Part shown: one piece after another, positions 47,389 to 55,957 of the stretch
Position numbering within the stretch: position 1 is the first letter of the stretch
Layout: each line of letters opens with the position of its first letter
Assembly: GCA_958296065.1 (NCBI GenBank)
Contig: CATQHX010000010.1
Location: forward strand, 186,001-250,000
DNA: 64,000 bases
Direction of reading: 5' to 3'
From: Vicinamibacterales bacterium
GTDB taxonomy: Bacteria; Acidobacteriota; Vicinamibacteria; Vicinamibacterales; UBA8438
Position numbers and translations under genes: made by a program
The notes under the pieces: model-generated
Databases searched by the model: none
Told to the model about the DNA's origin: nothing
Seen by the model: only the letters and a program-made list of their open reading frames with translations

Positions 47389-48465
47389 TCATTCCTGGTA
47401 CTTTCGGCTCTCCTGGTACAGCGCGAGCAGGGCTTCCCAAGGACGGGCCCGCAGGTTCAGCGGTCCGCGCGTGGCCTCCCAGCGGCGCACCGTCGTCTCG
47501 GTGACCTGGATCAGATCCCCGAACTCTGCGACCGAGCAGCCGCACTGCTCGCGCAAGGCGGCGGCCATCGCGCCCGTGGGCAGAAATCCGGCCGCCTTGT
47601 CGGCGAGGTCGGCTGGCGTGGGGCGCCGCCGCGCGGCGGTTGGGGCCGGCGGTCGATACGTGAGCGTCTTCTTGATCTGGCGGGATACCGCCGCCGAATC
47701 GCTCGACCTCGGGGCACCGGCGGCGGGAAACGCCTTCGACTGCGCCGCTACGGGTGCGTTCACGGCGCTCGAGTCGGCTGCGCTCAACACGGGCGCGCCG
47801 TTGGTCGGGGAAGCCTCGAGACCGCCGGCTGCCACCCTGTCGCGTGGCGCAGCAGGTTCGGCCGCAAGGAGCTCGGTCTCATCGACGCCGCGCAACAGAA
47901 ACAGCAGCTCCGGACTGTCGTCCAGCCGACTGCCGATGCCGGAGAGGACCGCTGCCGCATGCTTGCACATCGTCGCTCCGTCCCCGCATTCGCATGACGC
48001 CACCATGTCTTGGGGTTGCGGAAAAACACCGCTGTCGCGATCGGTGACGATCTCGGCGATGTCGTCGGAGAACCGGCCCTGGCGCAACTCCTGCACCGAA
48101 CCGATCCGAGCGGCGCACGCCGTCGCGATGGCGAGCCAGGCGGCTCTCTCGAGTGGCCGTATGCGGAGCGACACATGGTAGAGCGCCGAGCCGATCACCA
48201 TCGCGTCGACGCCGCCGGATGCGATTGACAGATGACACACGCAGCCGTTGCGCAAGTAGGCCCTGCCATGCGCCAGACGAGCCGCGTATTCGGAGAACGA
48301 CTCGATGTGCGCGCACCAGCGCGTGCCCCAGAAGTTTCTGGCGACAGTGCGCCCCCGCAATTCCACCGGTTGCAGCTTCACGCCGCGTGCGAGCAGACGG
48401 TTTATCTCCGAGACCGTCCGTGCTCGCTGCGCGTCGACGAGAACGTAGCGTGGATACCAGTGCAC
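47389..48465 (-). CDS. SWIM zinc-finger protein with C-terminal HTH
   Basis: The 358-aa product (GTG 48465) has an N-terminal domain (about 5-115) with GRTVARNFWGTRWCAHIESF and GRAYLRNGCVCHLSI, and then a SWIM zinc finger, CECGDGATMCKHAAAVL (about 160-176), followed by ELLFLLRGVDETELL. A linker (about 205-270) leads to a helix-turn-helix domain (REQCGCSVAEFGDLIQV, ETTVRRWEAT). SWIM proteins commonly partner a SNF2 helicase, but no intact one adjoins it; an open frame just upstream (about 48470-48600, minus) is too short to identify. Its C-terminus is duplicated as a fragment at 8962-9240. Confidence 0.85.
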   Translation of the reverse strand: MHWYPRYVLVDAQRARTVSEINRLLARGVKLQPVELRGRTVARNFWGTRWCAHIESFSEYAARLAHGRAYLRNGCVCHLSIASGGVDAMVIGSALYHVSLRIRPLERAAWLAIATACAARIGSVQELRQGRFSDDIAEIVTDRDSGVFPQPQDMVASCECGDGATMCKHAAAVLSGIGSRLDDSPELLFLLRGVDETELLAAEPAAPRDRVAAGGLEASPTNGAPVLSAADSSAVNAPVAAQSKAFPAAGAPRSSDSAAVSRQIKKTLTYRPPAPTAARRRPTPADLADKAAGFLPTGAMAAALREQCGCSVAEFGDLIQVTETTVRRWEATRGPLNLRARPWEALLALYQESRKYQE

Positions 48466-48602
48466 TCGCAGAACCTGTTGTTACGACCGCCGGGTTCCAC
48501 ACGCGGGCATGTGCGGTCGTCTTGCCCTTGGTCTTCTGGTGCAGCAGGTCGGCCGCGGCGAGCACGTCGTTCCCGAACGCGGCGAGCCGGACGACCATGT
48601 GC

Positions 48603-49370
48603 TCAGTCAACAGCGACAGGCGCGCGCGCGTCAAGCGTCGGCACGTACCCGGGCGCGAAGCCGTTCCCGCAGCGGTCCGGGTCGCCGCAGTACCGGGCGC
48701 CGCGGCCGGCGCGGTAGGCTCGCCGGGCCGCAGCTTCTTCCGCGCCGCTGAAGACCGGGAACGTGTCTCCGACCACCGCATCCCAGTTCATCGTCGCGGT
48801 TTGCCGGCCCGTGTGGTAGAGCCCGAACGCGTGGCCGATTTCGTGCACGATGAGCTCTCGAATCCCGTCGCTCAACGGCCTGTGGCTTCCGTTCCAGCGT
48901 ATCCAGACCTGCCCGTGCGTATCACCTATCAGCGCGCGGGCATCAATCTGGTCGCCCCCCCACTGCTCGCCGGTTTCGCTCGAGTACTCGGCGGGAGTGA
49001 CGTAGCGGACGATGACCCATCCGTACTCGGGCTGTCGGTCCTCGCAGCCGGCGCGCACGCGCTCGAGGTACGGCGTGCCGGTAAGCTGCTCGGCGACGAT
49101 GGGAACCACTGCTCGCCAGTAGTGCAGCTCGCGCCAGGACAGCCGCCAGTTGTGGGCGCACTCGGTCGCGCTCCCGAGGCGGATGAAGAACCGCGGGTTC
49201 TTGTAGGGCAGAACCCACGACTGGCCGCGGTTCGTGCCCATCCGGTCGTAGTCGTCGAAGATGAGCTCTCGATAGAGCTCGTCGTCGTACGGCATCCCGT
49301 CGCTCTGGTGCGGAACAGGCTGTGCGCTGGCCACGCCGGCGACGAGGAGAATCGGCAGGAGGAATCGCAT
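48603..49370 (-). CDS. Secreted zinc metalloprotease (metzincin)
   Basis: From ATG 49370 the 255-aa product opens with a signal peptide (MRFLLPILLVAGVASAQPVP). The catalytic signature is HEIGHAFGLYH, the metzincin HExxHxxGxxH zinc site, and the Met-turn is TATMNW about 15 residues further. Two Cys pairs are near the end (YCGDPDRCGNG). It probably hydrolyses peptides outside the cell or in the periplasm. The in-frame extension to 49550 is not needed and lacks a signal. Confidence 0.88.
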   Translation of the reverse strand: MRFLLPILLVAGVASAQPVPHQSDGMPYDDELYRELIFDDYDRMGTNRGQSWVLPYKNPRFFIRLGSATECAHNWRLSWRELHYWRAVVPIVAEQLTGTPYLERVRAGCEDRQPEYGWVIVRYVTPAEYSSETGEQWGGDQIDARALIGDTHGQVWIRWNGSHRPLSDGIRELIVHEIGHAFGLYHTGRQTATMNWDAVVGDTFPVFSGAEEAAARRAYRAGRGARYCGDPDRCGNGFAPGYVPTLDARAPVAVD

Positions 49371-49381
49371 CGTCACGTCGT

Positions 49382-49588
49382 TCACCTTGGACCGCCGGTC
49401 GACGGACCCGTTATGCAGCGCCATTTCCCTTCGATGAACTTGAGCTTTCCTCCCCGCCCCTCGCATTCCTTCTTCATCTGCGCGTGCTTCTTGAAAGCGT
49501 CGCCAACCGCCTTGGCCTGTGCATCGGTAGGCGTGTCCTTCTTCCGACACGATCCGCGCCCGCCGTGCCCGTCGGGGTCCCAGTAGCG
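49382..49588 (-). other. Open frame continuing behind the KOW-like gene's stop
   Basis: The minus strand reads DRYWDPDGHGGRGSCRKKDT, PTDAQAKAVGDAFKKHAQMK and KECEGRGGKLKFIEGKWRCI before TGA at 49382. It is in the same frame as the KOW-like gene and is separated from it only by its TAG. It has no good start codon of its own, so it is either a read-through extension, a nonsense-mutated domain, or the remains of a separate small protein. Confidence 0.4.
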
Positions 49589-49591
49589 ATC

Positions 49592-49804
49592 CTACAACCC
49601 TGCGACAGGGACGAGTTCAACCTCGTCTCGCGTCACCAGAATCGGTCGCCGGCCGCGCCAGCACTCGCTGTCGACGCGAACTTCGTACAGGCCGTCCGAA
49701 TCGTTCATGAACGTGACGATGCCGGTCAGGCCCTCCAAGGGCGACGGTCGGATCAAGCGCACTCGCGAACCGACCGACACGCCAGCGCGTGTGGATTCGC
49801 TCAT
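49592..49804 (-). CDS. Small KOW-like (SH3-fold) protein
   Basis: The 70-aa product (MSESTRAGVSVGSRVRLIRP, then LEGLTGIVTFMNDSDGLYEV, RVDSECWRGRRPILVTRDEV) has the pattern of a KOW/SH3-type beta-barrel domain as in NusG tails: GSRVRLI...PLEGLTGIV. The start at 49804 is preferred to 49822. It could bind nucleic acid or ribosomal protein, but the fit is by pattern only. The reading frame continues past its TAG as noted for the neighbouring frame. Confidence 0.5.
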   Translation of the reverse strand: MSESTRAGVSVGSRVRLIRPSPLEGLTGIVTFMNDSDGLYEVRVDSECWRGRRPILVTRDEVELVPVAGL

Positions 49805-50176
49805 ATAAAGACTTCCTCGCATGAGCGCCCCACTGTGGAAAACCCTGTTGAAGGACTGCTCCCGACGCCTCCGCCGTCGTGCAGTTGCGGCGCGGTTTAG
49901 CGTTTTGCACTTCCACCGGGCAGGAGCCTCGCTCGCTCTGGCCGCCGTACGGGCCGGGCTCGACGGCTCGGTGCAGAGGTTCGGCTCCCGGTCTCAGCAG
50001 CGATGACGGGTCTGTCATGCTGGCAGTGAAGCGAAGCCTGCGGACGAGTCGCGGCGAGAGCAGACCGCTCACGACGTTCCCGTCTGAGCTTCGCTGAGCG
50101 GAAGCGCCCAACGCCGGAGCACCGTCTCGCAGCCGAGGGCCGGCCTCGACCGCGCGACCCCGACGGAGTCCGCGCC

Positions 50177-50250
50177 AGTGATTGGACCGAAGGCCACTGG
50201 CTGGTGCGAGGACGAGGTGGGGCGCTACGTCCAGACGCGTCCGAGCTGCC
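50177..50250 (+). pseudogene. AlpA-like C-terminal fragment
   Basis: VIGPKATGWCEDEVGRYVQT matches the C-terminal stretch of the intact AlpA-like protein (IGPKATGWYEDEVQNYIETR). The helix-turn-helix part is missing. Confidence 0.6.
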
Positions 50251-50437
50251 GCCGGCGGACGTCGCAACGTAGCTGGTGTCGACCGCCCGCGGAAGCGCCT
50301 GTGCAGCCTCACCCGGGCGGCGAGCCCCATCCCGCTGGACGGAGCGGTAGGACCGACGACCGATTCGTCGATGGTTTGCCTTCCAAGAGCCTGCGATTGA
50401 GCCGGGCACTGCGTTGTGCCGACGGTGTCAGGGAACG

Positions 50438-51691
50438 TCAGCCCGCCGCCGGCGCAGTTGCGGCCTGCCGGCATGGCCCGTCCAGATAACGCATCCAGTC
50501 GTCCATCAGCCGGCGGCGCCGCTCGAACAGGTCCGAGCGCGCATACGCCGCCTCGGTCTGGTTCCGCACCACGTGCGCCAACGCCGCTTCGATCACCTCC
50601 CGCGGATGGTCCGTCCGCTCCGACGCCCAATCCCGAAACGACGAGCGGAAGCCGTGAGGCACCGCCCCGATACCCAACGCCTTGAGCAGCCCCGACAGCG
50701 TCGCGTTGTGGAACGGCTTGCCGCGCCGGCTCGGAAACACCAGTTCCGCGGGTGCGACCCGTGTCGAGTCCGCCCGAAGCCGACGGGCCTGGTCGAGGAC
50801 CTCGACCGCCCGGTTGCACAGCGGCACACGGTGCTCCCGCCCGGTCTTCATCCGCGCGGCAGCGACCGTCCACACCCGCGCGCCGATGTCCATCTCGCCC
50901 CAGGTCGCCAGTCGAACCTCGCTGGAACGCGCCGCCGTCAGCACCAGCAGCTCGAAGACCAGCTTCAGCCCCACACCCGCCGCCGAGCCGCGTACCGCTG
51001 CAATCGCCCCGGCGACCTCGCCATGCGGAAGCGCCCGCTGGTGCCGCACCACAACCGGCCGCTTCGGCAGCGCCGCCGTGACCGCATCGCCCGCCGGGTT
51101 GTCGTTGCGGTACCCTTGCGCGATGGCCCACTTCATGACCGCGCCGATGCGCTGGCGCACCTGTTGCGCCGTGGCGTGCTTGCGCGTCCAGATGGGCTGC
51201 AGCACCGCCATCACGTCGGCGCTCGTCACCCGGTCGATGCCCTTGCCGCCCAGACGCGGGTATGCGTACTCGCCCAGCGTCGCCCGCCACCGGTGCGCGT
51301 TGCTGCCCCCGGCCTTCCACGCCGGGCCGTGGATCGCGAGCACCTTGTCGACCGCCTCTTCGAAGGTCGGGATGCCGGGGGCGCGGCGTTCGCCGGCGCG
51401 CGGGTCGCCGCCCGCGCGGGCGAGCTTGCGGTTGGCCAGCGCCTGCTCGCGCGCTTCCGCCAACGGCACCAGCGCGAAGCTGCCGAGGCCGAGCGCGCGA
51501 AGCTTGCCGTGGACGACGAGCCGCTGCACCCAGCGGCGCGCCCCGGACGGCTCGACGTGCAGGTACAGTCCGTTGCCGTCGCAGTATCTGCCGGGGTGGG
51601 CGACGGTGCGGCAGAAGGCGGCCGAGAGCGCCTTGTGGGGATGGGGGCCTCTGGGCTTGGTCTTTCGGGAGCTGTCGGTGGGGTGTTCCAT
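50438..51691 (-). CDS. P4-type tyrosine integrase
   Basis: The 417-aa protein starts with an Arm-binding-type N-terminus (GRYCDGNGLYLHVEPSGARR, WVQRLVVHGKLRALGLGSFA), has a SAM-like core-binding domain (about 110-215), and a catalytic domain with Arg in TAARSSEVRLATW, HGFRSSFRDW, and the Tyr in TEAAYARSDL. That is the P4/CP4-57 integrase layout used by genomic islands. It appears intact. No tRNA gene flanks it in this window, so the attachment site is not obvious. The island probably extends through the AlpA gene. Confidence 0.9.
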   Translation of the reverse strand: MEHPTDSSRKTKPRGPHPHKALSAAFCRTVAHPGRYCDGNGLYLHVEPSGARRWVQRLVVHGKLRALGLGSFALVPLAEAREQALANRKLARAGGDPRAGERRAPGIPTFEEAVDKVLAIHGPAWKAGGSNAHRWRATLGEYAYPRLGGKGIDRVTSADVMAVLQPIWTRKHATAQQVRQRIGAVMKWAIAQGYRNDNPAGDAVTAALPKRPVVVRHQRALPHGEVAGAIAAVRGSAAGVGLKLVFELLVLTAARSSEVRLATWGEMDIGARVWTVAAARMKTGREHRVPLCNRAVEVLDQARRLRADSTRVAPAELVFPSRRGKPFHNATLSGLLKALGIGAVPHGFRSSFRDWASERTDHPREVIEAALAHVVRNQTEAAYARSDLFERRRRLMDDWMRYLDGPCRQAATAPAAG

Positions 51692-52010
51692 GTGCTATTC
51701 CATGTACAATTCGATCCTGGAACAGGGCGCACCAAGCTGGCCCGAACTGGACGGCACGACGGGCGGCCGTGTTCCAGTAACCCTATTTTACAGGGGTATT
51801 TACCCTGGTGGATGCTGAACGTGACCGGACGTGAGTGAACGATCTAGAATGGCCGTTCGTGGTGAAACCCCGCGTAGCATCGAGGGCGGCGAGGCGCCCG
51901 CGTGGCAAGGCGCGACGAGGAAGCATATTGGGCATATTCGACCGAGGAGCAACGCAGTCCACGCGGGATGCATCGCCGCTCGAATGCAGCGGGGATTGCG
52001 CCACGGGCTC
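51692..52010. other. Short gene-free stretch upstream of the integrase
   Basis: About 320 bases with nothing definite; GGAACAGGG and CAGGGGTATTTACCCTGG, an imperfect palindrome at 51790-51810, may mark an attachment or operator site. Confidence 0.35.
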
Positions 52011-53234
52011 CTATGGCACCCGCCCGACCGCGGCAGCGGCCAGGGTCGCCACGAGACCGCGCAGCCGGACCACGTCGCCGCCTCCGTCCGGATGCACCCG
52101 GCTTGACAGAAAGACAACGACGGTCCGCGTATCGGGATCGATCCAGATCGAAGTGCCCGTGAACCCGGTGTGACCGAAGGAACGGGTCGAAAAGAGGTCG
52201 CCACGGTTGCTCGAGTAGCGCGAGTCGATGTCCCACCCGAGGCCGCGCCGCTCCTCCAGGCGTGCCGGCGTCGAAGGCCTGGTCATCCGGGCCACCGTGA
52301 GCGGGGCGAGTACGGTCTCGCCCGAGGCCGTGCGTCCGCCGTCCAGCAGCATCGTGCCGAAACGAGCGAGATCGTCGGCGGTACCGAACAGGCCGGCATG
52401 GCCCGCCACGCCCCCCATGCGCCGCGCGGTCGGGTCGTGAACGGTACCCCGCAGCATGACCGCCTCCGGGGCGCCGCAGGGCCAGCCGAGAGGCGTGCAG
52501 GCCTCGGTGGGAGCGATACGCGCCACGAGATCGGGACTCGGACGGAACGCCGTGTCGCGCATGTCGAGCCGGGCGAACAGGCGCTCGCGAGCGAAGACGT
52601 CGAGAGGCTGCCCGCTCACCCGCCGCACGATCTCGCCAAGCAGGACAAAATTGAGATCGCTGTAGATGAACCTCTCGCCCGGGGCCGCCCTCAGGCGTTC
52701 AACGAACACGCGCCGCAGCGCCTCCCCGGATCCCTCGAACTCCTCCTCGAGCGGCAGGTCGGGACGCAGCCCCGACACATGCGTCAGGAGGTGCTCGACG
52801 GTGACGGCGTCCTTGCCATGGCGCTCGAACCCGGGCAGATAGCGGGCGACGCGGTCGCGCAGGCGGACGGCGCCGTCCTCCACGAGCGCCATAACGCTCG
52901 GAGCGGTCGCGACCGCTTTCGTCAGGGACGCGAGGTCGAAGATGGTATCGACCGTCATGGGCTCGGGCGCCGGGCGCACCGCGCGAAGTCCGAACGCCTT
53001 CCGGTAAACGGTCCGGCCCTGATGAGCGACGAGAACCACCGCGCCGGGGAGTTGCCCGGCCGCAATCGCTTCGCGCACGACGACATCGATTCGCGCGAGG
53101 CTGGCCGTATCGACCGCCGGCAACGGGCCGACGCGGCTTTGAGCACCGGCCCGGGACGCCGCCGGCGCCGCAAACCCGGCAAGGAAGCAGAGGGCTACTC
53201 CGATAGCGGCGAGCCGGTGGCGAATTCCGTACAT
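52011..53234 (-). CDS. Secreted serine beta-lactamase-like hydrolase
   Basis: The 407-aa product begins with a signal peptide (RLAAIGVALCFLAGFAAPAA). It shows the class C beta-lactamase/penicillin-binding motifs SLTK (S-x-x-K, about residue 100), YSD (Y-x-N position, FIYSDLNF) and the third motif region GHTGFTG (H-T-G). It is a serine hydrolase for peptides, esters or beta-lactams in the periplasm. Whether it is a lactamase cannot be told by sequence alone. A longer in-frame extension to 54107 lies over the divergent genes and is not real. Confidence 0.88.
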   Translation of the reverse strand: MYGIRHRLAAIGVALCFLAGFAAPAASRAGAQSRVGPLPAVDTASLARIDVVVREAIAAGQLPGAVVLVAHQGRTVYRKAFGLRAVRPAPEPMTVDTIFDLASLTKAVATAPSVMALVEDGAVRLRDRVARYLPGFERHGKDAVTVEHLLTHVSGLRPDLPLEEEFEGSGEALRRVFVERLRAAPGERFIYSDLNFVLLGEIVRRVSGQPLDVFARERLFARLDMRDTAFRPSPDLVARIAPTEACTPLGWPCGAPEAVMLRGTVHDPTARRMGGVAGHAGLFGTADDLARFGTMLLDGGRTASGETVLAPLTVARMTRPSTPARLEERRGLGWDIDSRYSSNRGDLFSTRSFGHTGFTGTSIWIDPDTRTVVVFLSSRVHPDGGGDVVRLRGLVATLAAAAVGRVP

Positions 53235-53253
53235 CGACCTGACCGGATCCGAG

Positions 53254-53259
53254 TATACT
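53254..53259 (+). promoter_or_regulatory. Possible -10 box upstream of 53343
   Basis: TATACT lies in the 108-bp space between the divergent hydrolase and the TPR protein gene. No convincing -35 was found at the usual spacing. Confidence 0.35.
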
Positions 53260-53342
53260 GTCCGGTGCTCCGGTCGGCCGCGGGGCGCACGACGGCCCCG
53301 CCGCAGCCGGCTGGAGACATCCACCAGGCAAGAGGAAGCGCC

Positions 53343-53993
53343 ATGCCACGTTCCGCAGTCGCCGTTTCGGTGCCGGTCATCGCATCCCTGCTCCTGCTGT
53401 CGTTCGTCGCGGTCGCCGCCGCCCAGACCGGTGTCGTCACCGGGGCGGTGCGGGACATCGAAGGCGAACCGATCGTTGCCGCCGAGGTAGTGGGAGAGAA
53501 CACGGAGTGGCAGCGCCGCGTCGAAGTGACGACCAACGACTCGGGCCGCTTCTCCATCATCGGCCTGCAAAGAGGGCGCTGGCTCTTCCTCGTTCGGCAG
53601 CGGGGGTACGAGCCGGTCCAGGGGTTCGCCAACGTGCGCGGCTCCGGTACTGCCCGCGTCAATTTCGTGATGGAGGCGGATCCGCTGCATCCACCCGCTC
53701 CGTCGACCGGCGTGCTGGCCAATCTTCGTGGCGACGAACTGCAGGAAGCGCTCGACGCCGCCGACGCCCTCTACGATGATGGCGACTACGACGGGGCCAT
53801 CGACGCGTACGAAGCGGTGCTGATCACCGTGCCGAGGCTGACAGCCCTGCACGTCCAGATTGGAAATGCATACCGCGGAAAGAACGACACCGAGCGGGCG
53901 CTCGCGGCGTACCGCGCGGTGCCGGCGGGCGATCCGGCGAGCGTCGAGGCACGGGGAGCGATCGAAGCGCTGCAGGCCGGCGCGGATCGATAG
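53343..53993 (+). CDS. Secreted carboxypeptidase-regulatory-like and TPR protein
   Basis: From ATG 53343 the 216-aa protein has a signal peptide (VIASLLLLSFVAVAAAQT), a carboxypeptidase regulatory-like beta-sandwich (about 30-110, GVVTGAVRDIEGEPIVAAEV, GRFSIIGLQRGRWLFLV) and TPR helices (about 130-210, LYDDGDYDGAIDAYEAVLIT). The combination is frequent in Acidobacteria and resembles the next gene, with which it may have arisen by duplication. It is extracytoplasmic, probably a protein-interaction factor. Confidence 0.85.
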   Translation: MPRSAVAVSVPVIASLLLLSFVAVAAAQTGVVTGAVRDIEGEPIVAAEVVGENTEWQRRVEVTTNDSGRFSIIGLQRGRWLFLVRQRGYEPVQGFANVRGSGTARVNFVMEADPLHPPAPSTGVLANLRGDELQEALDAADALYDDGDYDGAIDAYEAVLITVPRLTALHVQIGNAYRGKNDTERALAAYRAVPAGDPASVEARGAIEALQAGADR

Positions 53994-54039
53994 CTTCAGC
54001 GCTTCCGCGCGCGGGGGCGCGGGGCGCGGGGCACGGATA

Positions 54040-54069
54040 TTGACTGCTTTTGCAACAATCGGCGAGTAA
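54040..54069 (+). promoter_or_regulatory. Possible promoter for 54106
   Basis: TTGACT at 54040-54045 and GAGTAA at 54064-54069 are separated by 18 bases, 37 bases upstream of the start codon. It fits loosely to a sigma-70 promoter. Confidence 0.4.
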
Positions 54070-54105
54070 TTCCCGGCGCCATTCCGGGACATACAGGAGC
54101 ACGAC

Positions 54106-55107
54106 ATGAGCCTGCGTCTGCATCACATCATCTGTTCCGCGTTCGGTTTGGCCCTGATCCTGACCATCGCCGGCTCGGCGGCGGCACAGGGCCAGGGTCG
54201 CGTGGTCGGCGAGGTCACCGACGACGACGGGAACCCGCTGGCCGGCGTCCAGATTACGGCCACGAACCCGAACGCCAATCCTTCGGAGTTCACTACCACC
54301 ACCGGGAACGACGGGAACTTCGCCATCATCGGGCTGGTGAGCGGGCGATGGATGTTCCGAGCCGACTGCGAGGACGCCTGCGCCGAACGGAACGGGTCAC
54401 CGCGCGGCTACGGGCCGAGCGAGGGTCCTTCCAACATCACCCAGACACGGAACCCGCCCATCGACTTCGCGCTGGCCCGCATCCGGCACCCGCTGGCGCA
54501 GATGCTGGGCGACGAAGCGGTGGCCGGGATCGATCTGGACGCGATAGATGCACAGATCGAGGGCGCCGACGCCGCGTTCAACGGCGGCAACTACCAGGAA
54601 TCCATCGCCGGTTACGAGGCGGTGCTCGGGCAGCTTCCGGCGCTGAGCAACCTGCACTTCAACATCGGCAACGCCTACTCGCAGATGCAGGATCACACCG
54701 CCGCCATCGCCGCCTTCGATCGCGCGTTGGCCGCCGACCCGCAGAATCAGACCGTACAGGTCGCCCGCGCCAGAGCACGGTTGGCGAACGGCACGGCCAA
54801 CGCGGCCGACCAGCAGGTGCTCGAGCAGGCCGCAACGAGTCTCTCCGCTTCACGCGAGGACCTCTACAACCAGGGCGAGCAAGCCTTCGCCCAGGGCGAC
54901 GTAGACAGCGCGGACCAGTGGTACGAGCGCGCGATCATGGTCGACCCGAACTGGGCCAAGCCGCTCTACAAGCGAGCACTCGTGGCGCTCAACAAGGGCG
55001 ACATGGCGGCCGCCAAGGAGTACTTTCAGCGGGTGGTCGACGTCAACGATTCCTCGTCGCCGGAAGAGACCCAGCAATCTCAGAACATGCTGAACGCGCT
55101 GCCCTGA
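54106..55107 (+). CDS. Secreted carboxypeptidase-regulatory-like protein with TPR repeats
   Basis: The 333-aa product has a signal peptide (FGLALILTIAGSAAAQGQG), a regulatory-like domain (about 30-120, GRVVGEVTDDDGNPLAGVQI, FAIIGLVSGRWMF) and several TPR units (about 150-325, AAFNGGNYQESIAGYEAVLG, LHFNIGNAYSQMQDHTAAIA, YERAIMVDPNWAKPLYKRAL). It resembles the upstream protein in layout but is longer. A strong hairpin follows 31 bases after the stop. Confidence 0.88.
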   Translation: MSLRLHHIICSAFGLALILTIAGSAAAQGQGRVVGEVTDDDGNPLAGVQITATNPNANPSEFTTTTGNDGNFAIIGLVSGRWMFRADCEDACAERNGSPRGYGPSEGPSNITQTRNPPIDFALARIRHPLAQMLGDEAVAGIDLDAIDAQIEGADAAFNGGNYQESIAGYEAVLGQLPALSNLHFNIGNAYSQMQDHTAAIAAFDRALAADPQNQTVQVARARARLANGTANAADQQVLEQAATSLSASREDLYNQGEQAFAQGDVDSADQWYERAIMVDPNWAKPLYKRALVALNKGDMAAAKEYFQRVVDVNDSSSPEETQQSQNMLNALP

Positions 55108-55138
55108 GCCGCCGCGCAGCAGCACTTCGTGCCCCGAC

Positions 55139-55179
55139 CGCTGCATGTGACACCGGCCTTTCCGGCGTCACATGCAGCG
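55139..55179 (+). terminator. Terminator hairpin after 54106 gene
   Basis: CGCTGCATGTGAC-A-CCGG pairs with CCGG-C-GTCACATGCAGCG across a 5-base loop, with one mismatch. There is no strong T-run. Confidence 0.7.
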
Positions 55180-55290
55180 TTGCGGCCGTCGTCGAATTGC
55201 TCGTTTCGCGCGCCGTATTTCCGGCTCCAGCCCCCGCAACTGCTTCCCCTGCCCGCTTGACCCGCGCTCCGCTTTCGCTCATCATGGATA

Positions 55291-55308
55291 TGAATGAACG
55301 TTCATTCA
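55291..55308. promoter_or_regulatory. Operator-like palindrome over the tetR start codon
   Basis: TGAATGAACGTTCATTCA is a perfect 18-bp palindrome of the TGAATGA-type seen as operators of TetR-family fatty-acid regulators. It covers the start codon of the TetR gene itself, which would allow autorepression. A second copy before fadN was not seen. Confidence 0.65.
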
Positions 55309-55953
55309 GAAGCCCTGCCGCAGAAGCCCGGGAAGCCACGCCGAGCGTCGGCACGCAAACGGTCCGGAAGCAGCGACAAGCGGGCTGCGATTCTGAACGC
55401 GGCAACGCACGTGTTCGCCCGGCGTGGCTTCTTCAACGCCCAGGTTGCCGACGTGGCCCGGGAAGCGGGCGTCGCGGCGGGTACGGTCTACCTCTACTTC
55501 CGCGGCAAGGACGACCTGTTGACCTCCATCTTCGAAGAGTCGATGACCCGGGCCCTCGCACAGACGCAAGAGGCGCTCGAAGGCGTCACCGACCCGATCG
55601 AGCGGTTGCACCGTCTCGCTCGCGTCCACCTCGGAGGCCTCGGCAGCCGCCGTGACCTGGCGATCGTCTTCCAGGTCGAGCTGCGACAGTCGACGAAGTT
55701 CATGGAGCGCTTCTCCGCCACCCAGCTCCGCGCCTACCTCGACCAGTTGCGGGACGCCGTGTGCGCGGCCCAGGAGGCCGGACTGTTCCGCACCGACCTC
55801 AGTCCGACGCTGGCCGCCAAGGCCATCTTCGGGGCGCTCGACGAGATGGTGACCAACTGGGTGCTGAGCAACCGCGATCACCGGCTGATCGACGACGCGG
55901 ACCCGGTCATCGACCTGCTGGTGAACGGGATGAGGGCGCAGCCGGGAAACTGA
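55294..55953 (+). CDS. TetR-family regulator, FadR-like
   Basis: The 219-aa protein (ATG 55294, or a later start after the palindrome) has the TetR HTH (about 28-75, KRAAILNAATHVFARRGFFN, VADVAREAGVAAGTVYLYFR). The C-terminal part (about 85-215) has LARVHLGGLGSRRDLAIVFQ and FGALDEMVTNWVLSN, typical of acyl-CoA-responsive TetR proteins that repress beta-oxidation genes. It begins 4 bases before the fad operon (stop at 55953, fadN at 55958), so it is probably its repressor, released by acyl-CoA. Confidence 0.85.
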   Translation: MNVHSEALPQKPGKPRRASARKRSGSSDKRAAILNAATHVFARRGFFNAQVADVAREAGVAAGTVYLYFRGKDDLLTSIFEESMTRALAQTQEALEGVTDPIERLHRLARVHLGGLGSRRDLAIVFQVELRQSTKFMERFSATQLRAYLDQLRDAVCAAQEAGLFRTDLSPTLAAKAIFGALDEMVTNWVLSNRDHRLIDDADPVIDLLVNGMRAQPGN

Positions 55954-55957
55954 CACC

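Noticed and set aside
48153-49586. 477-codon plus-strand frame
   Set aside because: Antisense to SWIM and metzincin genes, which carry signature motifs.
51692-52010. tRNA attachment site for the P4-type integrase
   Set aside because: No cloverleaf-like sequence could be found on either strand.
52170-53342. Extended N-terminus of the 53343 protein
   Set aside because: Antisense to the serine hydrolase; the signal peptide begins at 53343.
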